DNA from: Marinomonas sp. CT5
Lineage (GTDB): Bacteria; Pseudomonadota; Gammaproteobacteria; Pseudomonadales; Marinomonadaceae
Direction: 5' to 3'
Assembly: GCF_018336975.1 (NCBI RefSeq)
Contig: NZ_CP025572.1
Coordinates: 4,138,600 to 4,202,599 of the forward strand
DNA length: 64,000 nt
Both the position numbers and the translations under genes were made by a program. Positions 8,934 to 18,882 of this stretch are shown here, one piece after another. Under the pieces are notes generated by a model. The model searched no databases. It was not told the origin of the DNA and saw only the letters and a list, made by a program, of their open reading frames with translations. Position 1 is the stretch's first letter; each line of letters opens with the position of its first letter.

Positions 8934-10547
8934 TTACACTTTAAAACTGCCCACTTGTTGATCCAACACTTTGTACAGCTTAGTGATGTCTTCTGATTGC
9001 TGCTGAATTAAATCAGATACAGACTGAACAGAATCCGTTTGATCCTTCAAAGAGACCATGTTGCGGTTGATATCATTAGAAACGATCGACTGCTCCTGTG
9101 TCGCTTGGGCAGTATGAGCCGCCATGTCCTGAACTTTTGCGAAAGATTCCTGCAAACTATTAAAAATACTGGTTACTTCACCAAAGTTACTCACAGTAGA
9201 TTCGGCATTATCACGGCTATTTTGAATCGCTTTAGACGACTCTGCCACGTTCACTTTAAGCTGCTCAATCATGGCTTCAATTTCATTGGTACTGTCTTGG
9301 GTGCGTGTTGCTAAGGTACGAACCTCATCTGCCACCACAGCGAAACCACGCCCTTGCTCGCCAGCACGTGCCGCTTCGATTGCTGCGTTCAATGCTAACA
9401 AATTTGTTTGCTCAGCGATGTTACGAATAACTTCTAAAACGGAAGCAATATTTTCTGAACTCTTCTGTAATTCACCAGAACGTCCCAACGCAAGCTCGAT
9501 ATCAGATACTAATTCAGAAATGGCATGTTGAGATTTATTTACCGCCGACATGCCACTTTGTGTCAAGCTGTTAGAGTTTTTGGCTTCATCTGCTGTATCT
9601 TGCGCTACTGTTGCCATTTGCTGATTGGACATATCCATTTCATGGCCAGCACTAACAATAGAAGCTGACGCATTGGCTAAAGCTGCTGTAATATCAGACG
9701 TTTTCGAAGCCGCATTATTTAGCTGGCCAGTCATGTTCCCTAACGCACTGGATTGTTTATGAATGTTACTGATAATGCCTCTTAGACGATCAACAAATCC
9801 GTTAAACTCATCGGCCAAGTCCCCAAGTTCATCCTTAGTAGAAAACTCGATGCGCTGAGTTAAGTCACCATCACCTTCTGATATTTCGCGAATACGCATT
9901 CCTAAATAACGGACTTGGTTAGTAAGGGTTTTAGGCGTTTTGTAACTAAACCAAGAGGCAATAATTAAACCAATTAACACAACAATAATAGCGAGCTGTT
10001 GCAACTCTTCTTCTTTTTCAATAACACTCTTTTTCGCGGCACTAGCATGGCTATTAATGGCTTCGCCAGCTTGATCAAGAATACCTCGAAGGGCACCAAA
10101 TTCGGCGTTGGCTTTTTTCTCTGCAGCCGCAAAAGTAGGAGCCTCTTTATCTAATACAACAAAGGCATTGGAAGCATTAAGCCAAGTAGTAAAAGCTTTA
10201 TCAAAACCACCAAACGGCTTATAGATTTCTGGCTCATCAGACAAAAACTCACGAAACAGGTTAAAACGATCCTTAACTTGTTGCGCATTCTCTAATCGAT
10301 CTTTCTCTTCCTCTTGAACATTGCCAACATTTGCCACAATACGTTGTTCGGCAAGTTTTGCTTGATAAAGGTCTCTATCAGCATTCAGAATAACGGCAGA
10401 AGCTTTACCATATGCATCAGCTTGAGCATGCAATGCGATATTTAATTGATTAATTATGTATCCCATTGAAACCAAGGCAACAACAAAAGTGATACTCATC
10501 ACAAGAACAGGCAAAGAACTTTTTACCCTAATGGAATTCAAACGCAT
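8934..10547 (-). CDS. Methyl-accepting chemotaxis protein
   Basis: Inner-membrane chemoreceptor of 537 aa that passes a periplasmic signal to CheA/CheW. The order is: TM1 (about 13-34); a mainly helical periplasmic domain of about 150 residues with many E, K and Q, resembling a four-helix bundle sensor; TM2 (184-202); HAMP (about 203-260); and the long coiled-coil signalling domain. The conserved cytoplasmic tip [22 protein letters not shown] is at about 389-410. No C-terminal CheR/CheB-binding pentapeptide is seen. The ATG used has GGAG 8 nt upstream; an in-frame ATG six codons earlier lacks one. The ligand is unknown and there are no chemotaxis genes nearby. Confidence 0.95.
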   Translation of the reverse strand: MRLNSIRVKSSLPVLVMSITFVVALVSMGYIINQLNIALHAQADAYGKASAVILNADRDLYQAKLAEQRIVANVGNVQEEEKDRLENAQQVKDRFNLFREFLSDEPEIYKPFGGFDKAFTTWLNASNAFVVLDKEAPTFAAAEKKANAEFGALRGILDQAGEAINSHASAAKKSVIEKEEELQQLAIIVVLIGLIIASWFSYKTPKTLTNQVRYLGMRIREISEGDGDLTQRIEFSTKDELGDLADEFNGFVDRLRGIISNIHKQSSALGNMTGQLNNAASKTSDITAALANASASIVSAGHEMDMSNQQMATVAQDTADEAKNSNSLTQSGMSAVNKSQHAISELVSDIELALGRSGELQKSSENIASVLEVIRNIAEQTNLLALNAAIEAARAGEQGRGFAVVADEVRTLATRTQDSTNEIEAMIEQLKVNVAESSKAIQNSRDNAESTVSNFGEVTSIFNSLQESFAKVQDMAAHTAQATQEQSIVSNDINRNMVSLKDQTDSVQSVSDLIQQQSEDITKLYKVLDQQVGSFKV

Positions 10548-10593
10548 AATTTTATCTCCAAACAAAAGTGCCGTGTCTACGGCCTGTCAGAGC

Positions 10594-10623
10594 ATAGTAG
10601 GGCGAGCCTGTACCATGAATCAA
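10594..10623 (-). promoter_or_regulatory. Possible promoter of the chemoreceptor gene
   Basis: On the minus strand TTGATT (10618-10623) and TACTAT (10594-10599) are separated by 18 bp, about 47 bp before the start codon. The rest of the gap between the chemoreceptor and the next gene (10624-10885) is AT-rich. On the plus strand it holds TTGACA at 10724-10729 with no convincing -10 box 16-18 bp downstream. Nothing else was seen there. Confidence 0.35.
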
Positions 10624-10885
10624 TAAGGCTTAACAATTACCTACATATATACAGAACTAAATAACTTATAAACACGCTCACCTTGATGTTGCGCAATGAC
10701 AGAAAACAAAATTAAGTAATTGATTGACAAGGATAGTTTTAAATAAAAATGTGAAAACAGGTAAAACTCATCCTGTCATTGAAGTGTTTCTCAACAGCAT
10801 TTAATAAAACAAAACCAATAAAAAAAGACTTTCTTTGTTCCTAACATTACACTTTACAGCACATAAAAAAGAGTAACGCGATAAC

Positions 10886-12208
10886 ATGCCTTTCCCGACT
10901 CACAGCGCAAAACTTTCTCTAGCAGCTTGGTTAGAAGCTCATACCGAGTTTCGACTGCCAACTCATGCGAGCGACTTACCGACAGCACTTAATGAGCTAG
11001 ACCGCTCACCACAACCCAAAAGCTATCTTGCGCAGTTTACGCAACTAAAACGCTATTTTAATCGTGCCATTTTAGGCTTGCTGCTGGTTTCTTTGTTGTT
11101 GGGTTTTATGGCAGTGCCGCCTGCCTTTGCCACCAGCCAATCCAATCAGGTCAATATTTTCTGGCTGTTCATTATTTTATTGGGGTTCCATGCGCTGAAC
11201 TTTATCGTCTGGTGTGTCACCATGTTGGCAACCATGAGGCAGTCCAACAATCATCAAGGTTTCTTGCTCAGCCTATTGATTTTCCTTAATAAGAAAGTAG
11301 GTAAGCACTTACATATCAATACGGAAGTGAGTACAGCTTATTTGCATTGGCAGTGCCCTAACCATGCCAATAAATGGCTGGTCAGCAGTATTTCTCATGG
11401 GGCTTGGGGGTGTTATTTATTCGCTGGTTGGGTCATGACGCTACTGCTGTTACTAACCAACCAAGTCAACTTTGCTTGGGAAACCACATTATTAAGCGAC
11501 GACGCCTTTGTTCAACTAACACAAACACTCAGCGCGATTCCACAATGGTTGGGTATTGCCCTTCCCAACCAAGTCGATATTCTGGCTAGTCGTGTCGATC
11601 TTGTTTCTCAGACCGCTTCCACTCGACAACACTGGGCAAATTTCTTGCTCGCGAGTATTTTCCTTTATGGCGTCTTACCAAGGGCAATGTTAACCATCGT
11701 CTGTGTGGCTATATATCACCTTAAAAGAGCGGCTCAGCCACTCAGTACACAAGAGAAAATCATTCAGAATCGTTACCGCCAACAAGAAAAGCAAAGCCGA
11801 CATATCTTAGATGCCGATCATCATCGCTCTGGTTCGTCGGCTCCTGCAAATGACACACATAGCAACACACTGGCAGAGGGTGCTTTTTCGCAACATTGGG
11901 CCTTGTTTGAATGGAGCCAGGCGCGACCGGATTACCTACACGCCACGCGCTCAGTTTCCTTATTAAATAGTCGCGAGGAACAAGATCGGTTTCTCGCGTC
12001 GGCGAATGACGAGCCCATGTATATTTTGGTCAATGCAGAACAAAGTCCAGATCGTGGCACACGACGATTTTTCACCCAAGCCAGCAAGATGTACTCGGTT
12101 TTAACCATGGTGATTGCAGAGCAAGGCCAAGCTAAATTCGCCGAAGACTGGCAACGTCTAGCCAAAGAAGCCCATATTTACTCTACCCAACTCAAGCAGA
12201 AGGACTAA
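10886..12208 (+). CDS. DUF2868 family membrane protein
   Basis: Integral membrane protein of 440 aa that I assign to DUF2868, of unknown function. Four hydrophobic segments are visible at about 58-79, 88-112, 174-193 and 255-279, so it probably has a cytoplasmic N-terminal region and a large cytoplasmic C-terminal domain. The linker around 295-325 is hydrophilic and His/Ser-rich. The C-terminal domain (about 330-440) has the pattern WALFEWSQARPDYL. The stop is 3 bp from the GTG of the following GTPase gene, so the two are co-translated. The same DUF2868-DUF3482 pairing is known in other gammaproteobacteria, which suggests a membrane-anchored GTPase complex (inference). Confidence 0.85.
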   Translation: MPFPTHSAKLSLAAWLEAHTEFRLPTHASDLPTALNELDRSPQPKSYLAQFTQLKRYFNRAILGLLLVSLLLGFMAVPPAFATSQSNQVNIFWLFIILLGFHALNFIVWCVTMLATMRQSNNHQGFLLSLLIFLNKKVGKHLHINTEVSTAYLHWQCPNHANKWLVSSISHGAWGCYLFAGWVMTLLLLLTNQVNFAWETTLLSDDAFVQLTQTLSAIPQWLGIALPNQVDILASRVDLVSQTASTRQHWANFLLASIFLYGVLPRAMLTIVCVAIYHLKRAAQPLSTQEKIIQNRYRQQEKQSRHILDADHHRSGSSAPANDTHSNTLAEGAFSQHWALFEWSQARPDYLHATRSVSLLNSREEQDRFLASANDEPMYILVNAEQSPDRGTRRFFTQASKMYSVLTMVIAEQGQAKFAEDWQRLAKEAHIYSTQLKQKD

Positions 12209-12211
12209 GCC

Positions 12212-13570
12212 GTGTCGATATCTCTCTTGGTCGTTGGCCACGCAAACACAGGCAAAACCTCTTTGATCCGCACCCTGTTGCGCAAACAAGACTTTGGCGA
12301 AGTCAGTGATAGAGCGGGAACCACTCGTCATGTAGAAAGCGTGAAGATCAATATTGGCCAAGAAGCCATTATCACGTTAACCGACACACCTGGGTTTGAA
12401 GATTCAATCGGCCTTTGGGACATTCGCCATTCAGAGGCATTCCGCGCTTATCAAGGCGCAGACTGGCTACAGCCATTTTGTGAAAGCCACTTTGCCCAAG
12501 ATGAGTTTGAACAAGAGGCGAAGATACTTAAGCAACTCACAAAAGCCGATATCATTTTATACGTGATAGACATTCGCCAAGCCCCTCTGGGTAAATATTT
12601 AGATGAGCTGGCGTTACTGGCCAGTGCAAATAAACCCATCATTCCTATTTTGAATTTCAGCGCCTCACCCAGCGCGCATTTAGAGGCATGGCGTCATGTT
12701 CTGGCTGAGCGCCATTTGCACGCCGTCATCAAATACGACACGGTGGCCTTTTATTTCGAAGACGAAAAGCGTTTATACCAGAGCATTCAGAGCCTGATGC
12801 CAGAACAATATGACGCCATCAAACACCTTATTGAGTCCCGAGAAGAAGCGGCGCAACTACGCCAGACCATGGCGGCTAACCAATTAGCTGAATTGATACT
12901 AAAAGCCGCCAGCACTCGTCTTGAATGCTCAAGCTACCCGCCAAAACCTGAGGAATCCTCCGTTTTCGAAGACAAAATACGCGTTCTAGAAAGTCACTAC
13001 ATTAAAAACTTGCTGCGACTTTATGAGTTCCAAGCGGAAGACTTAAAAGCCACTCCCCTCGCCATTAAGAATGACCGTTGGCAGCAAGACATTTTTGATG
13101 CAGAGACGCTAAAAGAATGGGGCGTTGAAACCAGTACCAGCGCCTTAACGGGGGCGGCGATTGGGGCGGGCATTGATGTCATGTCTGCGGGATTAACATT
13201 AGGCACGGCTACGACCATTGGCGCTATTTTAGGTGCCACATGGAAAACGGGACAACGCTACAAGGACACCCTAAAAAGCAAACTCACCAAGCGTTATTAT
13301 CTGTGTCTTGATAAAGCCACTTTGACGCTGTTGTGCCTTCGTGGCTTAACAGCGATTCACCATTTGCACCAACGAGGTCACGCATCTCAGCAAGCCTACG
13401 AGCTAGCAAATCAAGCGCAGGACGATGAACTGATTGATCAGATAAAACCCTATTGGAAACAAGCTCAGCAACATCCAGAATGGGAAAACCAGACCTTGTC
13501 TGATTCCCATCCAAGCAAATTGGCATTGCAGAGTGTGTTAGAAAAAGCGCTTAGCTCAAATAAAAGTTAA
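12212..13570 (+). CDS. GTPase with DUF3482 domain
   Basis: A TRAFAC-class GTPase of 452 aa. The G domain (about 1-165) has the P loop GHANTGKTS (9-17), a switch-I AGTTRH (35-40) and G3 DTPG (58-61). The usual NKxD base-recognition motif is not obvious; NFSAS occurs near 146. The C-terminal DUF3482 part has a striking Gly/Ala-rich hydrophobic stretch at about 309-342 (ALTGAAIGAGIDVMSAGLTL) that could insert in or lie on the membrane. The GTG start has AAGGA 7 nt upstream. Its partner is the DUF2868 protein just upstream. The gene meets plsC tail to tail and the two stops share a TTAA. The molecular role is unknown. Confidence 0.88.
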   Translation: MSISLLVVGHANTGKTSLIRTLLRKQDFGEVSDRAGTTRHVESVKINIGQEAIITLTDTPGFEDSIGLWDIRHSEAFRAYQGADWLQPFCESHFAQDEFEQEAKILKQLTKADIILYVIDIRQAPLGKYLDELALLASANKPIIPILNFSASPSAHLEAWRHVLAERHLHAVIKYDTVAFYFEDEKRLYQSIQSLMPEQYDAIKHLIESREEAAQLRQTMAANQLAELILKAASTRLECSSYPPKPEESSVFEDKIRVLESHYIKNLLRLYEFQAEDLKATPLAIKNDRWQQDIFDAETLKEWGVETSTSALTGAAIGAGIDVMSAGLTLGTATTIGAILGATWKTGQRYKDTLKSKLTKRYYLCLDKATLTLLCLRGLTAIHHLHQRGHASQQAYELANQAQDDELIDQIKPYWKQAQQHPEWENQTLSDSHPSKLALQSVLEKALSSNKS

Positions 13571-14298
13571 GACGCTTTGTTTTGATTTAACAGCTCTTGA
13601 TCTAGGCGCTGCTGTGTTTCGTGCATTTGTTGTTCACAGGACTTGAGCAGCTTTATCACATCTGTCTCGTGCAGCCCTGCTGTGTCTATGGGCGGCAGCA
13701 TTTCAACGATCACTTTACCATTATTCCAACGGTTCAGGCTTATTTGACCATGTGTGCTGCTGCAAACCACAGGCACCACGGGCACCCCAGCTTGAACAGC
13801 AGCATGGAATGCGCCTCGTTTAAAGGGCAACAAACCACGCCCACGGCTTCGGGTTCCTTCTGGAAACATCCAAATAGATAAGCCGGTTTTTTTCATTTTG
13901 GAGACAATTTGGTCAATGGTGGCAATGGCCTGCTTGCGGTTTTCTCGATTAATTAAGAAGTTACCACTGGCCCAATACAACGCCCCAAAGAAAGGAATCC
14001 ATCGCAGGCTAGTTTTTCCTACGGTCACCACGCCTTTCGGGACAACCACCGCGAGGGTGAACAAATCGAAATTATTTTGATGGTTCGCCACATAAACCGC
14101 TTGAGGTATATTCTTCGCAGATTCAGCGACACGCCCTTCAACCGATAAGCCAAACAAAGGGCCTACTTGGGCAAACACACGCCCCAGATAATACACGCGG
14201 TTCTTTGACCACAAGGTAAGCAAGCAAAACACAATCCCCAGAAGTGTTACACCTACAACCAACAATAATAGCAATGCCATCCGTATCAAAAGCAACAT
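13567..14298 (-). CDS. plsC: 1-acyl-sn-glycerol-3-phosphate acyltransferase
   Basis: PlsC adds the second acyl chain to lysophosphatidic acid to form phosphatidic acid at the inner membrane. The 243-aa protein has an N-terminal hydrophobic anchor (about 5-29), the catalytic HX4D block NHQNNFD (72-78), the acceptor-binding FPEGTRSRG (145-153) and a GVPVVPV strand (171-177), all in the usual spacing. The Shine-Dalgarno before the chosen ATG is poor; an ATG six codons later is an alternative, but it would shorten the membrane anchor. The gene stands alone, with its stop overlapping that of the converging GTPase gene. Confidence 0.93.
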   Translation of the reverse strand: MLLLIRMALLLLLVVGVTLLGIVFCLLTLWSKNRVYYLGRVFAQVGPLFGLSVEGRVAESAKNIPQAVYVANHQNNFDLFTLAVVVPKGVVTVGKTSLRWIPFFGALYWASGNFLINRENRKQAIATIDQIVSKMKKTGLSIWMFPEGTRSRGRGLLPFKRGAFHAAVQAGVPVVPVVCSSTHGQISLNRWNNGKVIVEMLPPIDTAGLHETDVIKLLKSCEQQMHETQQRLDQELLNQNKAS

Positions 14299-14343
14299 AT
14301 TGGAATAAACCTCACAATAACAGCGTGTAAGATTGATTATGGT

Positions 14344-16650
14344 TTAACGTGAATGGAACTCCTCACGCCATTGAAAAAACTCTTCTGCAACCAAGGGTTT
14401 AGAAAAGAAGTAGCCTTGTATTTTATCACAATGATAATGCCTTAAAAGCGCTGTGCCCTCGGCATTTTCGGCTCCTTCGGCAGTGACCTGAAAACCTAAG
14501 CTATGGGATAGCTCTATGGTGGCCTTAGTAATAAATTCATCACCTTTATTGGTATCGATATACTGAATGAAAGCTCGGTCTATCTTCACCTCATTGACAG
14601 GCAACTCGCGTAAATAAGCCAATGAAGATTGTCCCGTGCCAAAATCATCAATAGCAAGATGAACCCCCATCTCTTGCAATGCTTTTAATACACGGATGAC
14701 TTTCGCTCTATCCTTCATCACCGCACTTTCTGTTACCTCTAACGCCAGCGCGCGTGTCGGTAAACGGTTCGCCAACAGGGCTTCAGATACAATAAATGGC
14801 AACTGCTCATCTAACAGATCATGGGCTGATAAGTTTACCGCGACACGTATTTCTTGACCTTGTTCCCACCATTTACTCAATTGAGATAACACAGTATTCA
14901 ACACCCACTTGGTTAACTGCTGAATACTACCTGCGTGTTCTAATAACGAAATAAACTCATCCGGCGGCAAAAAGCCAAGTTCTGGATGAATCCAGCGAAT
15001 TAAAGCTTCTGCTTCATGGCAATCATCGCCAGCTAAACCCACTTTAGGTTGATAAACAACAAACAGCTGTCCGCCCTTCAAGGCCGCAGGCAAGTCACGG
15101 ATAATGGTCAACTGACGGCGGTGGTTTTCATCCTGACCCACTTTATAGAAAACATATAAATCGCTGGCTTCTCTGGCTTCATCGGTCACAATATCCAAAC
15201 GTCGCATCGCGCTATTAACGCTAGCAGAAGCATGTTCAAACGGAAGGACAGCAATGCTGATATCAAGACGAATGCTAGAGCCTTTCTCTACTTCAAACTC
15301 ATCAGCAAAACAGCTTTTTAAATCATTACAATCTTGCTGAGTAATGGAGCGATCAAAAATCAGTAAAAACTTATCCGCATTCAATCTAGCTAACATGTTG
15401 GCATCGTGTCCCCATTGTTGCAGACGTTCAGCCACTTTCGAAAGCAATGCGTTCCCCACATCAAAACCCAACATATTATTAATATCTTTAAAATGGCGGA
15501 TATTAACTAACACTAATCCACCCTGTTCTTTGGGTAAGGTATCGCTTAAATAATGCTCTACAGCACTCTGATTGAATAAACCGGTAAGTTGATCATGAGA
15601 AGCGCGATAGGTTAGCTCTTCTTCCCTGCTAATAATAGAATCTTGCATCGTCTTCATGGTATGAGACAAAACACCAAACTCGCCGCCGACATCCGGTGCA
15701 TGTACCTTATCCTTCTTGCCACCAAGTCCAATCTCTTTGGCATAATCCACCAGACGCCCTATTGGCTTAGTCATATTACGAGCAAGAGCAAAACCAAATA
15801 ACAAGGCTAACGACAAGGCCCCTGTGAAAATCAAAATCAATTGGTTGCGGGTATTGTTGTAACTCTGCAACCATGGACCATAAGGTAAATGGATAATCCC
15901 CCATTGATTTGGCATGCCCAAGTCAACACCAAGCGATAAGTATTTTTCATCGTTGGAAAAAGCGGGAGTGGTAAGAATACTTTCAATACTGCCAATGTCT
16001 TTTAAAAGGACATCCTTTTCATGCTCAGGCAAGGTTGACCCACCCGCAATAAGATGGTCATCAGACGATTCATAAACAAAACTGATGTCCAAACCAGTGA
16101 CATTTTTGATTTGTTCCGCCAAAGCTCGATCTAGCAAAAACGCCATGCCGACCCATGCCACCACATTAGGCACTCTAATTGGCACCAATACCAACTGATA
16201 GGCGCGATTATCAAACGCAATCATGGTGCTAATTGACGAACCACCAGAACGACGCGCAGCAAAAACTAGGTCTGCAATCGTGGTGTTGATGTTTAGATCT
16301 TGGGTAGCGGTAATAAGTTCGCCTCTAGGAGAGACTATAAGAGAGATGTCGGCGTTAATTCGTGCGCCATGATTTTGTAGAACAGATTTAATTGTGCCGG
16401 TTTCTCTGGTCGCAACCGCTTGCTTAAAACCAAAGTCAGAGGTCAGAATTTCAACCCCTTTGGTGAGCTGCTCGGCACGTGACTCTAAAAATAAATCAAA
16501 AACATTACGTGAGACATCAATGGAATGAACTCCCTGCTTGTAGTTATCTTCTTTTAAAGAAGATAACACCGCCAACGCGGTTCCTAACTGAACCAACGCA
16601 AGCAGCACTAAGACAAACATAATGAGTCGTGCTTGAAAGCTCTTTAACAC
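14344..16650 (-). CDS. Cyclic-di-GMP phosphodiesterase with degenerate GGDEF domain
   Basis: Inner-membrane signalling protein of 768 aa. It has TM1 (about 9-30), a periplasmic Cache-like sensor (31-268), TM2 (270-290), HAMP (about 291-345), GGDEF (346-510) and EAL (520-765). The GGDEF signature is replaced by NADKF (424-428), so cyclase activity is unlikely. The EAL domain keeps the catalytic set: EAL (548-550), NLS (606-608), LEVTES (637-642), DDFGTG (668-673), VKID (688-691), AEGAE (724-728) and QGY (745-747). It should therefore hydrolyse c-di-GMP, perhaps with the broken GGDEF as a GTP sensor. The GTG start is fixed by AGAGG 8 nt upstream. It is monocistronic, with no obvious partner. 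Confidence 0.93.
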   Translation of the reverse strand: MLKSFQARLIMFVLVLLALVQLGTALAVLSSLKEDNYKQGVHSIDVSRNVFDLFLESRAEQLTKGVEILTSDFGFKQAVATRETGTIKSVLQNHGARINADISLIVSPRGELITATQDLNINTTIADLVFAARRSGGSSISTMIAFDNRAYQLVLVPIRVPNVVAWVGMAFLLDRALAEQIKNVTGLDISFVYESSDDHLIAGGSTLPEHEKDVLLKDIGSIESILTTPAFSNDEKYLSLGVDLGMPNQWGIIHLPYGPWLQSYNNTRNQLILIFTGALSLALLFGFALARNMTKPIGRLVDYAKEIGLGGKKDKVHAPDVGGEFGVLSHTMKTMQDSIISREEELTYRASHDQLTGLFNQSAVEHYLSDTLPKEQGGLVLVNIRHFKDINNMLGFDVGNALLSKVAERLQQWGHDANMLARLNADKFLLIFDRSITQQDCNDLKSCFADEFEVEKGSSIRLDISIAVLPFEHASASVNSAMRRLDIVTDEAREASDLYVFYKVGQDENHRRQLTIIRDLPAALKGGQLFVVYQPKVGLAGDDCHEAEALIRWIHPELGFLPPDEFISLLEHAGSIQQLTKWVLNTVLSQLSKWWEQGQEIRVAVNLSAHDLLDEQLPFIVSEALLANRLPTRALALEVTESAVMKDRAKVIRVLKALQEMGVHLAIDDFGTGQSSLAYLRELPVNEVKIDRAFIQYIDTNKGDEFITKATIELSHSLGFQVTAEGAENAEGTALLRHYHCDKIQGYFFSKPLVAEEFFQWREEFHSR

Positions 16651-16765
16651 TTTAAAACCTCTTTAATGCTAATCACCTAGGCTGCTTAGCTTAAATTCCA
16701 AAAAACCACTCATGGTCAAGAATAATAGGGGTTATCCCATTTTTATGCCACATCTAACACGCTTT

Positions 16766-17749
16766 CTAATGTTGCCAGTAATTATCTTGCCAATAGTCAA
16801 TTTGATCATCACCAAGAAAACTCCATGCGACAAATCGACTAATCTTCTGACCTTGCGCCATTTCAATGGTTTTTACTTGCCGAGCGCCGACGGCTTTGAG
16901 TGCGCGATAGATAGCCTCTAAATTGCTTTGTCGAGCCACTAACGATGTAAACCAAAAACAACGATCTGCATACTGCACACTTTCTTTTACCATACGCGAA
17001 ATAAAGCCAGCCTCACCACCATCACACCATAATTCTGCAGCCTTGCCACCAAAATTCAGCACAGGTTTATCATTTTTGGCGGTGTTATCTTTTACACCAC
17101 GCCACTTACGCTGAGACTCATCGATCATCGCCGACTCACTGGTATGGAAAGGCGGGTTACATAAGGTCAAATCGAAACGGTCTTTTTCCTTCCAGACCCC
17201 ATCAAACAGCTTTGCTGGTTGAGTCTGCAATCGTGCCGTAATGGCACCTTTTAAACAGGCATTGGATTTCACTATGGTGTCACAGGTTGCCACGGCAACA
17301 GGGTTCACATCTGATCCAACAAACTGCCAACCATATTCTTGATGACCAATGATCGGATACACACAGTTTGCTCCCACACCCACATCCAACACTTTAATAC
17401 CTTTACCACGTGGAATAACGCCTTTATTACTGGCGGCTAATAGATCGGCAAGGTAATGAATGTAGTCTGCTCGACCCGGAATGGGCGGGCAAAGATAGCC
17501 TGGTGGAATATCCCAAAAAGCCACTCCATAAAAATGACTCAGTAAGGCGCGGTTCAAGGTTTTCACCGCCTCGGGATTAGCAAAGTCTACCGATTCATTG
17601 CCGTATTGATTCAACTGGATAAAACGAGAGAGTTCAGGACAAGAATCCGCCAATAAAGCAAAGTCATAACGCGCACGATGCGGGTTACGAGGATGAAGCT
17701 CTAGCTTATTAGTGCGTTTGCTTTTCGTATTCTTGCTTTTTAAGACCAC
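16766..17749 (-). CDS. rlmF: 23S rRNA (adenine-1618-N6)-methyltransferase RlmF
   Basis: RlmF uses S-adenosylmethionine to methylate A1618 (E. coli numbering) of 23S rRNA. The 327-aa protein shows the N-terminal family signature LHPRNPHRARYDF (18-30) and FWDIPPGYLCPPIPGRADY (78-96). It also has the SAM-binding LDVGVGANC (121-129) and the amino-methyltransferase motif NPPF (198-201). A lysine-rich N-terminal extension (residues 2-16) is probably an RNA-contact tail. The start is a GTG, because an in-frame stop lies six codons upstream and no ATG intervenes. It is monocistronic, between the phosphodiesterase and LysR genes. Confidence 0.95.
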   Translation of the reverse strand: MVLKSKNTKSKRTNKLELHPRNPHRARYDFALLADSCPELSRFIQLNQYGNESVDFANPEAVKTLNRALLSHFYGVAFWDIPPGYLCPPIPGRADYIHYLADLLAASNKGVIPRGKGIKVLDVGVGANCVYPIIGHQEYGWQFVGSDVNPVAVATCDTIVKSNACLKGAITARLQTQPAKLFDGVWKEKDRFDLTLCNPPFHTSESAMIDESQRKWRGVKDNTAKNDKPVLNFGGKAAELWCDGGEAGFISRMVKESVQYADRCFWFTSLVARQSNLEAIYRALKAVGARQVKTIEMAQGQKISRFVAWSFLGDDQIDYWQDNYWQH

Positions 17750-17837
17750 AGGGATGCCATTGTTTTAAACCAAAATGCGAGTATAACCGAATTCCTCTAC
17801 AGGGACTAAATGTGCCGAGTGTTACGCTCTTCAATAG

Positions 17838-18770
17838 TCAAAACTCAGGATAAGGAATTAAGCTTTTCACCACGTCTTCCGTCAGTTTTCTAAACCATTC
17901 TACAGCAGGGTCTCGTTCAATACTTTTAGGCCAACTTAAAAAGTATTTGGAATCAGGAAACTCAACGGGTAACGGCTTCATAGTAAGATTAAATTGTTCG
18001 CAGAATCGCTCGGCTAATAGACCGCTTGTGCTGATAAGCAAAGACGTACGCCCTACGGTTTCCAGAGCAGATAAGAAATACGGTGTACGAAAGGCAAAAC
18101 GCCGCTCATGGGCTCTATCGGCTAAAACAAGATCACTCACTACACGGCGTGTTCCCCCCATACTTACCAATACATGGGAAAAGCTTAAATACTCATCTAG
18201 GCTAATCTTATCTTGCTTCGCAAGGGGATGATTGTTCGACATGATGCAACGAAATTTCTCATGTCCCAACAGCACTTTGCGATATGTGTTAGGAATTTCA
18301 ATGTACTCACTGCATAGCACGACATCAACTGAGTGTTCTGCCTGACTCACTAAACTGGTTTCCGTAATGGTCGTCGTTTCTAATGAGGCAAAAGGTGCTT
18401 CTTGGTAAAAACGTTCAGCTATAGCTGGCACATAAGCTTGCGCTTGGTAATGAGTCGTTTGTAATCGAAAAACTCGGTTACTACTTTGTGGTTGAAAATC
18501 TGGAAGGGATTCCAGTCCGGCCATTTGCTCTAACATCTGCTTTAATGGCGCTTCTAGGGTCAATGCTTTTGATGTTGGCACCATGCCTTTCGAAGTACGA
18601 ATGAATAAAGGGTCATCAAACGCATCACGTAATCGATTAAGCAGCCGACTCATGGCCGATTGACTCAAATAAAGGCGCTCCGCAGCCCGACCAACATGAC
18701 GCTCTTCCAATAAGAACAAAAGCCCTGTTAAAGACTTTAGATCCAAGTGTTGTAACGAATTAGGAATCAT
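17838..18770 (-). CDS. LysR-family transcriptional regulator
   Basis: A LysR-type regulator of 310 aa with the N-terminal winged HTH (about 8-66), including ERHVGRAAERLYLSQSAMSR and the wing LFIRTSKGMVPT, and a periplasmic-binding-like effector domain (about 90-300). It is divergent from the EamA transporter and very probably controls it. The 112-bp gap holds a near-ideal LysR operator. The ATG is preferred over an in-frame TTG two codons upstream. The effector is unknown. Confidence 0.93.
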   Translation of the reverse strand: MIPNSLQHLDLKSLTGLLFLLEERHVGRAAERLYLSQSAMSRLLNRLRDAFDDPLFIRTSKGMVPTSKALTLEAPLKQMLEQMAGLESLPDFQPQSSNRVFRLQTTHYQAQAYVPAIAERFYQEAPFASLETTTITETSLVSQAEHSVDVVLCSEYIEIPNTYRKVLLGHEKFRCIMSNNHPLAKQDKISLDEYLSFSHVLVSMGGTRRVVSDLVLADRAHERRFAFRTPYFLSALETVGRTSLLISTSGLLAERFCEQFNLTMKPLPVEFPDSKYFLSWPKSIERDPAVEWFRKLTEDVVKSLIPYPEF

Positions 18771-18788
18771 GACCAAATCTCGTTTTAC

Positions 18789-18812
18789 GCATAATAATTA
18801 GAACCATTATGC
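18789..18812. promoter_or_regulatory. Candidate LysR operator
   Basis: Perfect 7-bp inverted repeat, GCATAAT (18789-18795) and ATTATGC (18806-18812), with a 10-bp spacer. It lies 19 bp upstream of the lysR ATG and 70 bp upstream of the EamA ATG. Dyad form, spacing and position between divergent genes are those of a LysR recognition-binding site. Confidence 0.6.
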
Positions 18813-18882
18813 ATTGGATTTAATTCAGAGGGAAAGTCATTATCACAACACTTATTCACCCCGCTTTAACAAGGTTGATTTA

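Noticed and set aside
10724..10729. TTGACA upstream of the DUF2868 gene
   Set aside because: No acceptable -10 box lies 16-18 bp downstream, so it was not called as a promoter.
10785..10800. TTCTCAACAGCATTT occurs both here and near 63374-63388 in the exbB promoter
   Set aside because: A shared 15-mer is expected about once by chance in a window of this size, and the flanks differ.
16651..16765. Plus-strand open frame between the phosphodiesterase and rlmF genes
   Set aside because: No Shine-Dalgarno, low-complexity product and overlap with rlmF; treated as non-coding.
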